Of a stretch of 64,000 bases of DNA, positions 43,739 to 53,027 are shown piece after piece. This DNA comes from Halieaceae bacterium UBA6060 (GTDB taxonomy: Bacteria > Pseudomonadota > Gammaproteobacteria > Pseudomonadales > Halieaceae): assembly GCA_002428935.1 (NCBI GenBank), contig DIYG01000020.1:7733-71732 (forward strand), written 5' to 3'. Position 1 is the stretch's first letter. Every line of letters starts with the position of its first letter. The notes beneath the pieces are model-generated. The model was not told the DNA's origin. It worked only from the letters and a program-made list of their open reading frames with translations, and did not search any database. A program made the translations under genes and the position numbers.

Positions 43739-45234
43739 ATGGAAAACTGATCGGTGCGGTATTAGTAGTGGCGGCCTTTGGCGGCGGTCTGTACCTCGGA
43801 GGCCAGCGCGAGGCCACGGTGATCACCGATGGGGCCAAGGGTGAGAGTTACTCGGGAGGATTTCGGGCCACGGAGGATCTCGGTGCCGGGACCGCCGCAG
43901 CCGTGTATGAGGGGGGCGAGGTTCGCATCGTGCGTGATGGTGAGTCGATCCAGGAGGCCGTTAACGCGGCCAATCCCGGGGATACGATTCGCGTTATGCC
44001 CGGAACCTACACGGAAACTGTCTATATCGATAAAGATGGCATTCGCCTGATTGGAGTGATTGAGGAGGGCGCCTGGCCAACGCTTGAGGGTGAGCGTCGG
44101 CTCAACGACGCGGTGCTGTATAGCGGAAACAACATTGTTGTCGAGAACCTCAAGATCGTGCACTACAAAGGTAACGCCATCATGGGGCAGGCGGGGAATA
44201 ATTTTGAAATCCGCAACAACCTGATCGTCGACACGGGGGTGTATGGCGTGTTTCCCCAGCTGGGCCAGAACGGCATCGTCGAAGGCAACATAATTTCAGG
44301 GATCGAAGACGCGGCGATTTACGTAGGCATGAGCGACAACATCCACGTTGCGCACAACGAGGTGTTTGACAGTGTGGCCGGCATAGAAATTGAAAACAGT
44401 CGTCATGCGATCGTCGAAAACAATTACGTACACGACAACACGGGCGGGATTCTCGCGTTTATCACGCCGGGTCTGCCGATCAAGACAACCCGCGATGTGA
44501 TTATTCGCAACAACTTTGTGGTGAATAACAACACGGCGAATTTCGGTGCTCCCGGATCAACGGTATCTGGCATCCCGGCAGGGACGGGAGTATTGGTCAT
44601 GGCCGCCGATGAGGTCGTAATAGAAGACAACATCATCACTGGCAATAAGACCGCTGGCATTCTGGTGGTGGATCACGCCAACGCAGCCAATGTCACGATT
44701 GACCCCGAGTCGGATCCGACACCGGATCGCGTCGCGATCCTTGATAATTTCATGATGAACAACGGCTACGACACGATTGATGAAATCAAGGCGTTGATGC
44801 TGACGGAGCTCAAGACCGGTAACCCCGATATCGTTCGAGCAGGCGCCGCGCGCGATGGCTGCATCGTGAATCGTCATCGCTATACGGTCGTCGGCATGGG
44901 CAACTTCAGCGACTGTGAGTTCGACAATACCGACAATATCGACACCTATCTGCTGCCGGAGCCGGTCGCTGCTCGCGAAATTGATCAGTCTGAGCAGGGT
45001 AAGATTACCTATCTCGGCATTTGCACCGGATGTCACACGTATACGGGTCGCATGATCGGCCCTCCGGTTCAGGTGATTCAGGCGATGTACATGGATAACC
45101 CGGAAGGACTTGCGGAGTACATCGCTCAGCCCGTCAAGAAGCGCCAGGACTATCCGGAGATGCCGCCGCAGGATTATTTGTCCGAGGAAGTGCGTCTTGC
45201 GGTGGCCGAGTACATGCTAAGCGTTAGTAATTGA
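43735..45234 (+). CDS. exported parallel beta-helix protein with C-terminal cytochrome c domain
   Basis: 499 residues. An N-terminal helix (LIGAVLVVAAFGGGLYLGG) is a signal anchor. Residues 60-335 are right-handed parallel beta-helix (PbH1) repeats with many N-N and G-I steps, for example NNFEIRNNLIVDTGVYGVF and NIHVAHNEVFDSVAGIEIENS, as in NosD-type proteins. A C-terminal cytochrome c domain follows with one site, CTGCHTYTG, near residue 430, and Met residues in the PEMPPQDYLSEEVR stretch. It resembles an uncharacterised beta-helix family rather than a polysaccharide lyase. Coupled by ATGA to the diheme peroxidase gene. Its substrate is unknown. Confidence 0.82.
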   Translation: MNGKLIGAVLVVAAFGGGLYLGGQREATVITDGAKGESYSGGFRATEDLGAGTAAAVYEGGEVRIVRDGESIQEAVNAANPGDTIRVMPGTYTETVYIDKDGIRLIGVIEEGAWPTLEGERRLNDAVLYSGNNIVVENLKIVHYKGNAIMGQAGNNFEIRNNLIVDTGVYGVFPQLGQNGIVEGNIISGIEDAAIYVGMSDNIHVAHNEVFDSVAGIEIENSRHAIVENNYVHDNTGGILAFITPGLPIKTTRDVIIRNNFVVNNNTANFGAPGSTVSGIPAGTGVLVMAADEVVIEDNIITGNKTAGILVVDHANAANVTIDPESDPTPDRVAILDNFMMNNGYDTIDEIKALMLTELKTGNPDIVRAGAARDGCIVNRHRYTVVGMGNFSDCEFDNTDNIDTYLLPEPVAAREIDQSEQGKITYLGICTGCHTYTGRMIGPPVQVIQAMYMDNPEGLAEYIAQPVKKRQDYPEMPPQDYLSEEVRLAVAEYMLSVSN

Positions 45235-45640
45235 CGGGCTCATGTCGGCTTGCACGCTCCGCTCTGTTTCGAAGCAACGCAAACTGCACCGAGCTGTGCT
45301 GTTCGCAATACGCCCCGAGGTAAAGATGTCCTGTGCTAATCGGTTTCAAGTGTCTGAGAAGAGCCCCGGCCTAAACCACGGATAGGGACAGCGCCGGCGT
45401 ATCGAAGGTACGCAGCGGTTGAGATGGGCATGACTACCGCGCCCGCAGGGGCTTAGCAGGCCAGACTCTGTACCGATAGGTTCCCCATGCAAGACAACGA
45501 CCTGGATTGCATTGAAGGGTGGCGTTGTCGCCGGCTTACAAGGCACACTGGACTAAGATCAACAGGTGCCCCTATCGTCAGTGTGAAGTGCGGCGCCAAC
45601 TATTCGGTAGCACCCCGTTTGGGGCTTCAAGAGGCGCATC
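45235..45640. other. intergenic stretch without recognised gene
   Basis: About 400 bases between the beta-helix/cytochrome gene and the pterin-synthase-fold gene. No frame looks like a conserved protein, and no tRNA, clear terminator or repeat was found. Confidence 0.5.
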
Positions 45641-46495
45641 GTGGCAAAGCTGTTCGTAGACAATCTAACGGTCATGGACTTCTCGTTTCTGGATCGGGAG
45701 CGGGGCGTCGTCGGTGAATCCTGGATCGTGGATATCGAGCTCGCCGGCGATCTTGATGACCAGGGCATGGTGTTTGACTTCGGCCACGTAAAAAAACAGA
45801 TCAAGCAGTTTATCGATGCGCAGGCCGATCATCGCCTTCTCGTCCCGGGGGCCTCGCCGGGGTGCAGCACGCGCGCATCGGGCGAGGAGCTCACCATTGA
45901 GTTTCCGCTCAGTTCAGGCGCTGTGATCCGCCATCGCTCGCCGCGCGACGCCGTGTTACTGCTGGCGGCGGACTCCATCGATGCCAGGCAGATCGCCGAA
46001 GATCTTCAGGCACAGCTCATCAATATTCTTCCGGACAACGTTCGCGATGTCCGCATCATGCTGCGCCCGGAAGCCATCGACGGTGCTTACTTCCACTACA
46101 CCCATGGCTTACAGAAGCATCTGGGCCAGTGTCAACGGATCGCCCACGGACACCGCTCCCGTATCGAAGTCTCTGTTGACGGCGAGAGACGTGCCGAGCT
46201 GGAAGCCCGATGGGCAGACCGGTTGTCAGACATCTACATTGCCACAGAGCATCACATCGTCGAGACCTTTGAGCACAATGGTATTGAACATCTGCAGCTG
46301 GCCTACACGGCGGCCCAGGGTGATTTCGCCATCAGCGTGCCGCAGGATCAGGTGTTCGTCATGCCTCTCGTGAGCACGGTGGAAAACATCGCCATCCATC
46401 TCGCGGAGCAGGTGGGTACGGAGACGTCCGGCAGCGTTCTCGTGAAAGCTTTCGAGGGTGTGGGAAAAGGCGCTTTTGGATCAGCCAGCGGCTGA
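45641..46495 (+). CDS. tandem 6-pyruvoyltetrahydropterin synthase/QueD-fold protein
   Basis: 284 residues from a GTG with AAGAGG upstream. The first half matches the end of the QueD/PTPS fold: VFDFGHVKKQIKQFIDAQADHRLL, with the conserved DH. The second half matches a fuller copy: YFHYTHGLQKHLGQCQRIAHGHRSRIEV, which holds the zinc histidines (His and HGH) and the conserved Cys. A catalytic Glu is in LVSTVENIAIHLAE. The first copy lacks the zinc His pair. Possible roles are queuosine precursor synthesis (6-carboxytetrahydropterin) or another pterin reaction; no other queuosine gene is nearby. Confidence 0.78.
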   Translation: MAKLFVDNLTVMDFSFLDRERGVVGESWIVDIELAGDLDDQGMVFDFGHVKKQIKQFIDAQADHRLLVPGASPGCSTRASGEELTIEFPLSSGAVIRHRSPRDAVLLLAADSIDARQIAEDLQAQLINILPDNVRDVRIMLRPEAIDGAYFHYTHGLQKHLGQCQRIAHGHRSRIEVSVDGERRAELEARWADRLSDIYIATEHHIVETFEHNGIEHLQLAYTAAQGDFAISVPQDQVFVMPLVSTVENIAIHLAEQVGTETSGSVLVKAFEGVGKGAFGSASG

Positions 46496-46543
46496 GGCCA
46501 CGCAGCCCCCTCGCGTCAGCGTTTAACCAATCCCCCCCCAGGC

Positions 46544-48790
46544 TCAGTCGCCAGGATGATAGGTGCGACTCGCCCGTGCCTCCACATCCTCTCGGTAGAA
46601 CGCCACATCCTTGAAATCGTGTGCGATGTAGCGCTCGATCTGATCATCGAAATGCGGTGACGCTGGATCACCACTTTGCCCGCCGGCGAGGATGGTTTTG
46701 GCTTTCACTCGTTCACCGAACTCAACTACCGCAACAAAACTGTTGCCCGCAGAGCCGTAGAGCTTTTTCGTTGCTCCGTAACGCTGCGACCCATACGAGG
46801 CTAGGGCACCCCAGCGCCCGGACGCCATGGGCACCGGCAGGCTGGGTGCGCTGTCGTCATGGGTATTGGCGATATCACCCGTCAGGCGTTGAAAACGATT
46901 AACCTCACCCCAGGGTAGATCCCAGCGCCCGTAGTCCGCCTTGAGCATGGCAACCGTGTCGGCAAATATCTGCAGACGCTCATCGAGAGGCGATTCTGTA
47001 CCGAAGAAATTGATGCGATCGAGCCGGCTCAGCCCCTCAGGGCTGTCTCCCTCGTCGCGATACCGGTGGCCATAGAAGTGCGCCAGCGTCATGGGTACAG
47101 AGTCGGCACTGACGCGAAGATCCCAATCGCGCAAGGCAGCCATGGGCTCGGCGAGTTCGGGGTAACGGGAGCCGTTTTTCTCATACGCCTCCAGTAGCCC
47201 TGGAATAAGTCTTTCAAAGCCCGGAAGGTAGGGGTCGTGAGCGAGCTCAATGAGCCCATCGAGCGTCAGGTCCGATACACCTTGCAGAACCTGGACCGCA
47301 TGGAGCCCGCGAAAGCTTTCGGCGTCAGGCGCCATGTAAATGGGATAATCCTCCCGCTTTGGACTGTACTTGCCCGCCGCAGTGAAGGGAGTGGAATTGC
47401 AGTTCTGGATCCAGCCATTTTCCGGATTCAGGAGTGTGACCGTCTCATCAACGGTGTGCAGGCCTTGCCAGTCGGTCGCCGGGTCGCTCCCATCCACAGG
47501 CTTGCCGTAATCAAATTCTGGGTCCCGTCGAGGCATGAAGTTGCCGTGGTAGTAGGCGATATTGCCGTCGGAGTCGGCGTACACCGTGTTGTTCGAGGAA
47601 TTGGTGCGGATATCCATCATGGCCCGGAAACTGTCATGGTCATGCTGTTTCGTGCGCACGTAAGACTGTTCCAGCGCCTTGGCGGGGTCCCAGTTGGTCC
47701 TGGTGGCTACCCACTGTCCGTCGATAGTGTGCGTGATGGGGCCATGATGAGTGCGATACGTGGGGAAGCTTCGCTCCTTGTAGCTCTCGCCATCTCGATA
47801 ACGAAGGGTGACCTCGCCCACTTCAATGGGTCGCCATTCGTCACCGTATCGATACATCAACGCGCCATCTTTTTCTGCGACCTCCTCGACAAATTCATCC
47901 ATAAAGTCGGCGTAGGTCGAGGTGTGCATCCAACCGGTGTCTTCGTTGAACCCCTGATAAACAAAGAACTGACCCCAGGTGACAGCCCCGTAGGCATTAA
48001 GACCCTCTTCACTGACCACGTGTACCTCACCGCGAAAATAGAATGAGGTGTGCGGATTAATCAGCAGCATGGCATCACCAGAGCGTGTGTGTTTACCGGC
48101 GATGGCAAAACCATTAGATCCTCGAGGCTCATCGTCGGCGCTGGTTCGTAACGATCGTAGGGTTTGCCTGGGATCGGCTTGGGGGGCTGCGGCGACCGTG
48201 TCAGACTGCGTAGGGGCGTAAGCAGGTCCACTGTCGCTGTAGAAGTCTCTGATCCCCGGTAAGGGGATCTGCTCGATGTCGCCGCCGATAGATCCCTCGA
48301 AGAAAAACATGGGCATCCACGGCTCAAACCGATCAATGACTTTGGGTTGTACGTCCGGGTGGGTGACAAGGTAGTAATTCAAACCATCCGCAAAAGCCAT
48401 GCAGAGCTCCTGAAGCCAAACGGGGGCGCTGGCGTACGCGGCTTTGGCCTCGTCGATACTCATATACAGCCGAGCCCGTAGATCGCTGAACAGTGCGTCC
48501 TCTCCCTCGGCTTCGGCAAGGCGCCCAATGGCCCAATAGTAGTTCCGCTCCACGCGGGGGAAGTCGTCCTCTGCCTGGGCATAGAGCAGTCCGAAGACGG
48601 CATCCGCATCGGATTTCCCGTAGATGTGCGGAACGCCAAAGTCATCCCGAACGATGGTGACGCTCTCTGCCCGCCTGGCCAGACGCTCCAGCTCGGGGTC
48701 AACGTTATGGGCTTGGTCCGGCGTACAGGCCGCAGTGAAAAACAGGCTGAACACTAGGCAGGCGAGGTGATAACGCCGTGAAGGAATCAT
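46544..48790 (-). CDS. penicillin acylase family lipoprotein (Ntn hydrolase)
   Basis: 748 residues. The N-terminus is a signal with lipobox TAAC (Cys22). The catalytic Ser, made N-terminal by self-cleavage, is the one in RGSNGFAIAG near residue 224, which splits an alpha chain from the larger beta chain. LLINPHTSF and the NNTVYADSDGNIAYYHGN block are family marks. Relatives cleave N-acyl homoserine lactones, aculeacin or beta-lactam amides in the periplasm. The start at 48790 is chosen because the lipoprotein signal begins there; the frame is open 59 codons further up into the thrS leader. It is divergent from thrS. Confidence 0.88.
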   Translation of the reverse strand: MIPSRRYHLACLVFSLFFTAACTPDQAHNVDPELERLARRAESVTIVRDDFGVPHIYGKSDADAVFGLLYAQAEDDFPRVERNYYWAIGRLAEAEGEDALFSDLRARLYMSIDEAKAAYASAPVWLQELCMAFADGLNYYLVTHPDVQPKVIDRFEPWMPMFFFEGSIGGDIEQIPLPGIRDFYSDSGPAYAPTQSDTVAAAPQADPRQTLRSLRTSADDEPRGSNGFAIAGKHTRSGDAMLLINPHTSFYFRGEVHVVSEEGLNAYGAVTWGQFFVYQGFNEDTGWMHTSTYADFMDEFVEEVAEKDGALMYRYGDEWRPIEVGEVTLRYRDGESYKERSFPTYRTHHGPITHTIDGQWVATRTNWDPAKALEQSYVRTKQHDHDSFRAMMDIRTNSSNNTVYADSDGNIAYYHGNFMPRRDPEFDYGKPVDGSDPATDWQGLHTVDETVTLLNPENGWIQNCNSTPFTAAGKYSPKREDYPIYMAPDAESFRGLHAVQVLQGVSDLTLDGLIELAHDPYLPGFERLIPGLLEAYEKNGSRYPELAEPMAALRDWDLRVSADSVPMTLAHFYGHRYRDEGDSPEGLSRLDRINFFGTESPLDERLQIFADTVAMLKADYGRWDLPWGEVNRFQRLTGDIANTHDDSAPSLPVPMASGRWGALASYGSQRYGATKKLYGSAGNSFVAVVEFGERVKAKTILAGGQSGDPASPHFDDQIERYIAHDFKDVAFYREDVEARASRTYHPGD

Positions 48791-48984
48791 GGGAGCACTA
48801 GTCTCTTGAGAATCGGCCAGGGAATGAGCATTTATACCATTGGTGATAGTACCCATGCGCCGTCGCGTGTTTAACCCTATACTGCGCGTCCCATTCGCAG
48901 AGCGCCATTGCCGCGCTCTACATACAACTACATATACAACCATGCGGCCTTTCGTTAGGGTCGCCACTGACAGAGGTTTACGCC

Positions 48985-50901
48985 ATGTTGCAAGTCACCC
49001 TTCCCGATGGCTCTTCACGGAGCTTCGATAACGCAATCACTGTCCATGATGTCGCCGCCGATATCGGCCCGGGCCTCGCCAATGCCGCCCTGGCGGGCAA
49101 GGTCAATGGCGAACTCGTCGACACATCTTTCCTCATCGAATCAGACGCCGACGTCGCGATCCTCACCTCCAAGAGTGATGAAGCTCTTGAGTTGATCCGC
49201 CACGATGCGGCCCACGTGATGGCGCAGGCCGTACAGGAGCTCTATCCCGGTACCCAGGTGACGATTGGGCCGGCCATCGAAGACGGCTTTTATTACGACT
49301 TCGCCCGGGAAGAACCTTTCTCGCCGACGGATCTTGAAAAAATCGAAGACCGCATGCGTGAGATTGTGGGTCGCGATCTGCCCATCGAACGCGAGGTCTG
49401 GGATCGCGAAGAAGCGAAACGTGTGTTCGGCGACATCGGCGAGGCTTATAAGGTCGAAATCATCGACGATATTCCCGAGGGTGAAGACGTTTCCGTCTAC
49501 CGCCAGGGTGAGTGGTTCGATGTGTGTCGCGGCCCTCATCTACCCAGCACCGGTAAGCTGCCAAAGGCGTTCAAGCTCACCAAGCTGGCGGGTGCGTACT
49601 GGCGTGGCGACTCCCAGAACGACACCCTTCAGCGTATCTATGGCACGGCCTGGCGCGATAAGAAGGAGCTCAAGGCCTACCTCCATCGCCTGGAAGAAGC
49701 CGAGAAGCGCGACCACCGTAAACTCGGCCGCAAGTTGGACCTGTTCCACTTTGCCGAAGAAGCACCGGGGTCCGTGTTCTGGCACCCGAAAGGATGGACG
49801 CTGTTCCGTCAGCTTATCGATTACATGCGCAAGCGCCAGGAAGCGGCAGGTTATGTCGAGGTCAATACACCCGACGTCATGGACCGAAGTCTGTGGGAAA
49901 CCTCAGGCCACTGGTTTAACTACCGCGAGAACATGTTCTCAACGCAGACGGAAGACGAGCGCATTTTTGCCTTGAAGCCCATGAACTGCCCGGGCTCCGT
50001 GTCCATGTTTGCCCAGGGCCTGAAGAGTTATCGGGATCTGCCTCTACGCATGGCGGAGTTTGGCAAGGTTCACCGCTATGAGCCTTCCGGGGCACTCCTG
50101 GGCCTCATGCGCGTGCGCCACTTCACGCAGGACGATGCGCATATCTACTGCACCGAAGACCAGATGGAGCAGGAGTGCATCGATGTCGTTGCCCTGGTGC
50201 TCGACATCTATAAGGACTTCGGCTTTGACGATGTGGTCATCAAGCTGTCCACGCGACCCGAGAAACGTATCGGCAGCGATGAGGTGTGGGACAAGCTTGA
50301 GGGTGCCCTGAGCAATGCCCTGGAAGTAATGGGGCTGGACTACGTCCTATACCCCGGCGAAGGTGCGTTCTACGGCCCCAAACTGGAGTTTGTTCTGCGC
50401 GATGCCATCGGCCGTGATTGGCAGTGCGGCACCTTGCAGGTCGATATGAACCTGCCCGAGCGTTTCGACATTACTTACGTGGATGAGAGCGGTGCCCGGG
50501 ATCGCAGGCCTGTGATGCTTCATCGCGCCCTGTTCGGATCCCTTGAGCGATTCATCGGCATCCTCATCGAACACTATGAGGGTAAGTTCCCCCTATGGCT
50601 GTCCCCGGTGCAGGCGGTGCTCATGACGATCACCGACAAGCAGGATGACTACGTGAAAGATGTGGCGCAAAGGCTGCGTGCTGGAGGCATTCGCGTCGAT
50701 TCCGATCTGCGCAACGAAAAGGTGGGCTTCAAAATCCGCGAGCATACGCTGCAGGCCGTGCCTTACCTGCTGGTGGTGGGTGATCGCGAGATGGCGAATG
50801 GTGAAGTGGCGGTGCGTACGCAAAGTGGCGAAGACCTGGGTACCATGCCTGTCGACGCTTTTATTGCCCACGTACAAAACGACGTCGGCGAATTGAAGTA
50901 G
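48985..50901 (+). CDS. thrS: threonyl-tRNA synthetase
   Basis: 638 residues, the full bacterial length: an N-terminal TGS domain (residues 1-60, VTLPDGSSRSF), the editing domain with HDAAHVMAQAVQ, the class II core with the zinc Cys in MNCPGSVSMF and motif 2 in FGKVHRYEPSGALLGLMRVR, motif 3 near LFGSLERFIGILIEH, and the anticodon-binding domain from about 535. It charges tRNA-Thr. AGAGG precedes the ATG. A strong hairpin follows at 50921, and infC-rpmI-rplT do not follow as they do in E. coli. Confidence 0.98.
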   Translation: MLQVTLPDGSSRSFDNAITVHDVAADIGPGLANAALAGKVNGELVDTSFLIESDADVAILTSKSDEALELIRHDAAHVMAQAVQELYPGTQVTIGPAIEDGFYYDFAREEPFSPTDLEKIEDRMREIVGRDLPIEREVWDREEAKRVFGDIGEAYKVEIIDDIPEGEDVSVYRQGEWFDVCRGPHLPSTGKLPKAFKLTKLAGAYWRGDSQNDTLQRIYGTAWRDKKELKAYLHRLEEAEKRDHRKLGRKLDLFHFAEEAPGSVFWHPKGWTLFRQLIDYMRKRQEAAGYVEVNTPDVMDRSLWETSGHWFNYRENMFSTQTEDERIFALKPMNCPGSVSMFAQGLKSYRDLPLRMAEFGKVHRYEPSGALLGLMRVRHFTQDDAHIYCTEDQMEQECIDVVALVLDIYKDFGFDDVVIKLSTRPEKRIGSDEVWDKLEGALSNALEVMGLDYVLYPGEGAFYGPKLEFVLRDAIGRDWQCGTLQVDMNLPERFDITYVDESGARDRRPVMLHRALFGSLERFIGILIEHYEGKFPLWLSPVQAVLMTITDKQDDYVKDVAQRLRAGGIRVDSDLRNEKVGFKIREHTLQAVPYLLVVGDREMANGEVAVRTQSGEDLGTMPVDAFIAHVQNDVGELK

Positions 50902-50920
50902 CTGTAGTCGTCCTCCTATA

Positions 50921-50948
50921 GCTGGCCTCCCGACTCTCGGGAGCCAGC
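50921..50948 (+). terminator. terminator after thrS
   Basis: GCTGGC/GCCAGC and TCCCGA/TCGGGA pair around a CTC loop, with one bulged C. TCTTT follows. It lies 20 bases after the thrS stop. Confidence 0.7.
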
Positions 50949-51038
50949 GGTCTTTACCAGAGGCGCGTTTCTACCCTCAGGTTGACCGCCTGTCCTGTGG
51001 CGCTCCCCCAAATCGAGCACCAAAGGTATATTGGCTCC

Positions 51039-52046
51039 ATGAGCCAAATCACTTCCCTTTACGTGCGCAAAGTTTTCAGCCATGTCAGCCCCGGCGTGGA
51101 GGCAAGGGATTTGTTGGAAGCTCTGGGGGTGGCTGCCGCGGGGGAAATCGATCCCAAGCAGATGGTCCCAGCGGATAAGTTCTATGACTTTTTTGCCGCG
51201 CTGGCCGCTCGCGACCCGGAGGGTATCGCGTTGCCCTTGCGCATCGGTGCGAGCATGCGCAGCGATGAATACGGTGCCTTTGGATTGGCGTGGAAGACCG
51301 CGCCGAATCTCCGTGGCTCTTACACCAGGTCGGAGCGGTACGGTCGAGTTCTGGGTAGCGCGGAAACCTACTCCCTTCAGCAAAGCCAGGACGGCTGGTT
51401 CTTCAACCTCGAAAAATCCGGCGACGGCCGCCTTGGAATGCAGTTGTCCAATGAGGCGAGCATGGCTGCGGTCGATGTCATCAGTAAGGAAGTGACTACG
51501 GAGAACTTCATGCCCCTGGCTGTCTTTTTCAAGCACGCGGCTCGCGGTGATACCTCGATTTATGAGGCGCATTTCGGTTGCCCGGTGCATTTTGAGTCGG
51601 GGCGTGATGCGCTGCTGGTCAGTGAAGCGAGCATGGATGTGCCGAATACCCTGGGCGACGAAACGGTTGCCGGTTTTTTCGACCGACATCTGGAACTAGA
51701 ACTCGCATCTATGACGGGCCGTGATGATCTCGAGCACGACGTTCGACGAACCATCGCCAAGATTCTGAGCGAGGGAGTGCCGGCCCTGTCGCGGGTCGCC
51801 GCAGAGCTGGGTCTAGGGAGTCGGACTTTGCAAAGACGCTTGTCCGAAAGTGGGCATTCCTTTCAAAGCGTGGTTGATTCCGCGCGGAAGGATCTTGCCC
51901 AGCGCCTTCTTAGGGAGACGGACTATAGTCTGGCGGAAATCGCGTTCTTGGCCGGTTTTTCCGAACAGAGCGGCTTCACCAGAGCTTTTAAACGCTGGGC
52001 CGGACAAACCCCTCGTTCCTATCGCCTGGGGGCGACCGGGAACTAA
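51039..52046 (+). CDS. AraC-family regulator with arabinose-binding-like N-terminal domain
   Basis: 335 residues. The N-terminal 200 residues match the ligand domain of the OruR/ArgR/AraC-type proteins (Arabinose_bd of Pfam): GLAWKTAPNLRGSYTRSERYGRV and a FGCPVHFESGRDALLVSE block. The C-terminal helix-turn-helix pair reads LSRVAAELGLGSRTLQRRLSESGHSFQSVV and SLAEIAFLAGFSEQSGFTRAFKRWAGQTPRSYR. The start at 51039 (MSQITSLYV) matches the family start. It is 107 bases upstream of the NmrA-like reductase on the same strand and is its likely regulator. Confidence 0.88.
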   Translation: MSQITSLYVRKVFSHVSPGVEARDLLEALGVAAAGEIDPKQMVPADKFYDFFAALAARDPEGIALPLRIGASMRSDEYGAFGLAWKTAPNLRGSYTRSERYGRVLGSAETYSLQQSQDGWFFNLEKSGDGRLGMQLSNEASMAAVDVISKEVTTENFMPLAVFFKHAARGDTSIYEAHFGCPVHFESGRDALLVSEASMDVPNTLGDETVAGFFDRHLELELASMTGRDDLEHDVRRTIAKILSEGVPALSRVAAELGLGSRTLQRRLSESGHSFQSVVDSARKDLAQRLLRETDYSLAEIAFLAGFSEQSGFTRAFKRWAGQTPRSYRLGATGN

Positions 52047-52152
52047 AAGAGCGATTGACGCCATCAGGCAAGACTCTGGCATCAGGTGGCAAGAGATGAC
52101 ACCCCGATTTCCATAAATTTTGACTTGCACTTCAACGCAACGGAGCAAGTCA

Positions 52153-52998
52153 ATGAAAAACCTACACAACGGTAGAGATCTAACTTTGGTACTGGGAGGT
52201 ACCGGCAAAACAGGGCGCCGGGTCGCCGAGCGCTTGGCAGCTAAGGGACAAAAGGTACGACTCGGATCACGATCCGCTTTACCAGCGTTTGACTGGGACA
52301 ATGAGCAGAGCTGGGATGCCTGTCTCCAAGATGTCACCGCCGCGTACATCACCCATTCCCCCGATTTGGCAATGCCCGGCGCAACAGGTGCCATTCAAGC
52401 TTTTGTCGATCTCGCCAAACGGCGGGGCGTAAAACGACTGGTTCTGTTATCGGGTCGTGGAGAAAAGGAGGCTCAGGCCTGCGAGGAGATTGTGCAGAGC
52501 GCAGGTCTCGAGTGGACCATCGTAAGAGCCAGTTGGTTCAACCAGAACTTTTCTGAGGGTGCCTTTATCGATATGGTCCTCGGTGGTGCGATCACCCTAC
52601 CGGCGGGGAATCAGGTTGAGCCCTTCGTTGACGTGGATGACATCGCCGACGTGGTGGTCGCCGCCTTGACGGAAGACCGCCACGCTGGAGAGGTCTACGA
52701 GGTGACAGGACCTCGATTAATGAGCATTGCCGACGTGGCTGCCGACCTGTCTCGCGCAACGGGTCGGGACATTGTCTATGTCGATGTCCCACACGGTGCC
52801 TTCATTTCAGAGCTTAGCAATTCCGGTGCACCCAAGGACGTGGTATGGATGCTGGACTACCTGTTCGCAACGGTCCTCGATGGCCGCAATGCACAGGTGA
52901 CCGATGGCGTTCAACGTGCTCTTGGACGACCGCCCCGAGACTTTGCCGATTATGCCCGCGCTGTTGCTGCTACCGGCATGTGGAGGTCTGCCGCATAA
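52153..52998 (+). CDS. NmrA-like NAD(P)-binding oxidoreductase
   Basis: 281 residues, an atypical short-chain dehydrogenase: LVLGGTGKTGRRVAERLAAKG is the nucleotide loop, then VKRLVLLSGRGEKEAQACEEIVQSAGLEWTIVRASWFNQNF, and PFVDVDDIADVVVAAL. This pattern is that of NmrA/YtfG-type quinone reductases or redox sensors. There is no Tyr-x3-Lys active site. The start at 52153 follows GGAGCAAG. It lies downstream of an AraC regulator. Confidence 0.8.
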   Translation: MKNLHNGRDLTLVLGGTGKTGRRVAERLAAKGQKVRLGSRSALPAFDWDNEQSWDACLQDVTAAYITHSPDLAMPGATGAIQAFVDLAKRRGVKRLVLLSGRGEKEAQACEEIVQSAGLEWTIVRASWFNQNFSEGAFIDMVLGGAITLPAGNQVEPFVDVDDIADVVVAALTEDRHAGEVYEVTGPRLMSIADVAADLSRATGRDIVYVDVPHGAFISELSNSGAPKDVVWMLDYLFATVLDGRNAQVTDGVQRALGRPPRDFADYARAVAATGMWRSAA

Positions 52999-53027
52999 AG
53001 GGGTTATTGCTATCGGCTGCGAAAGCT

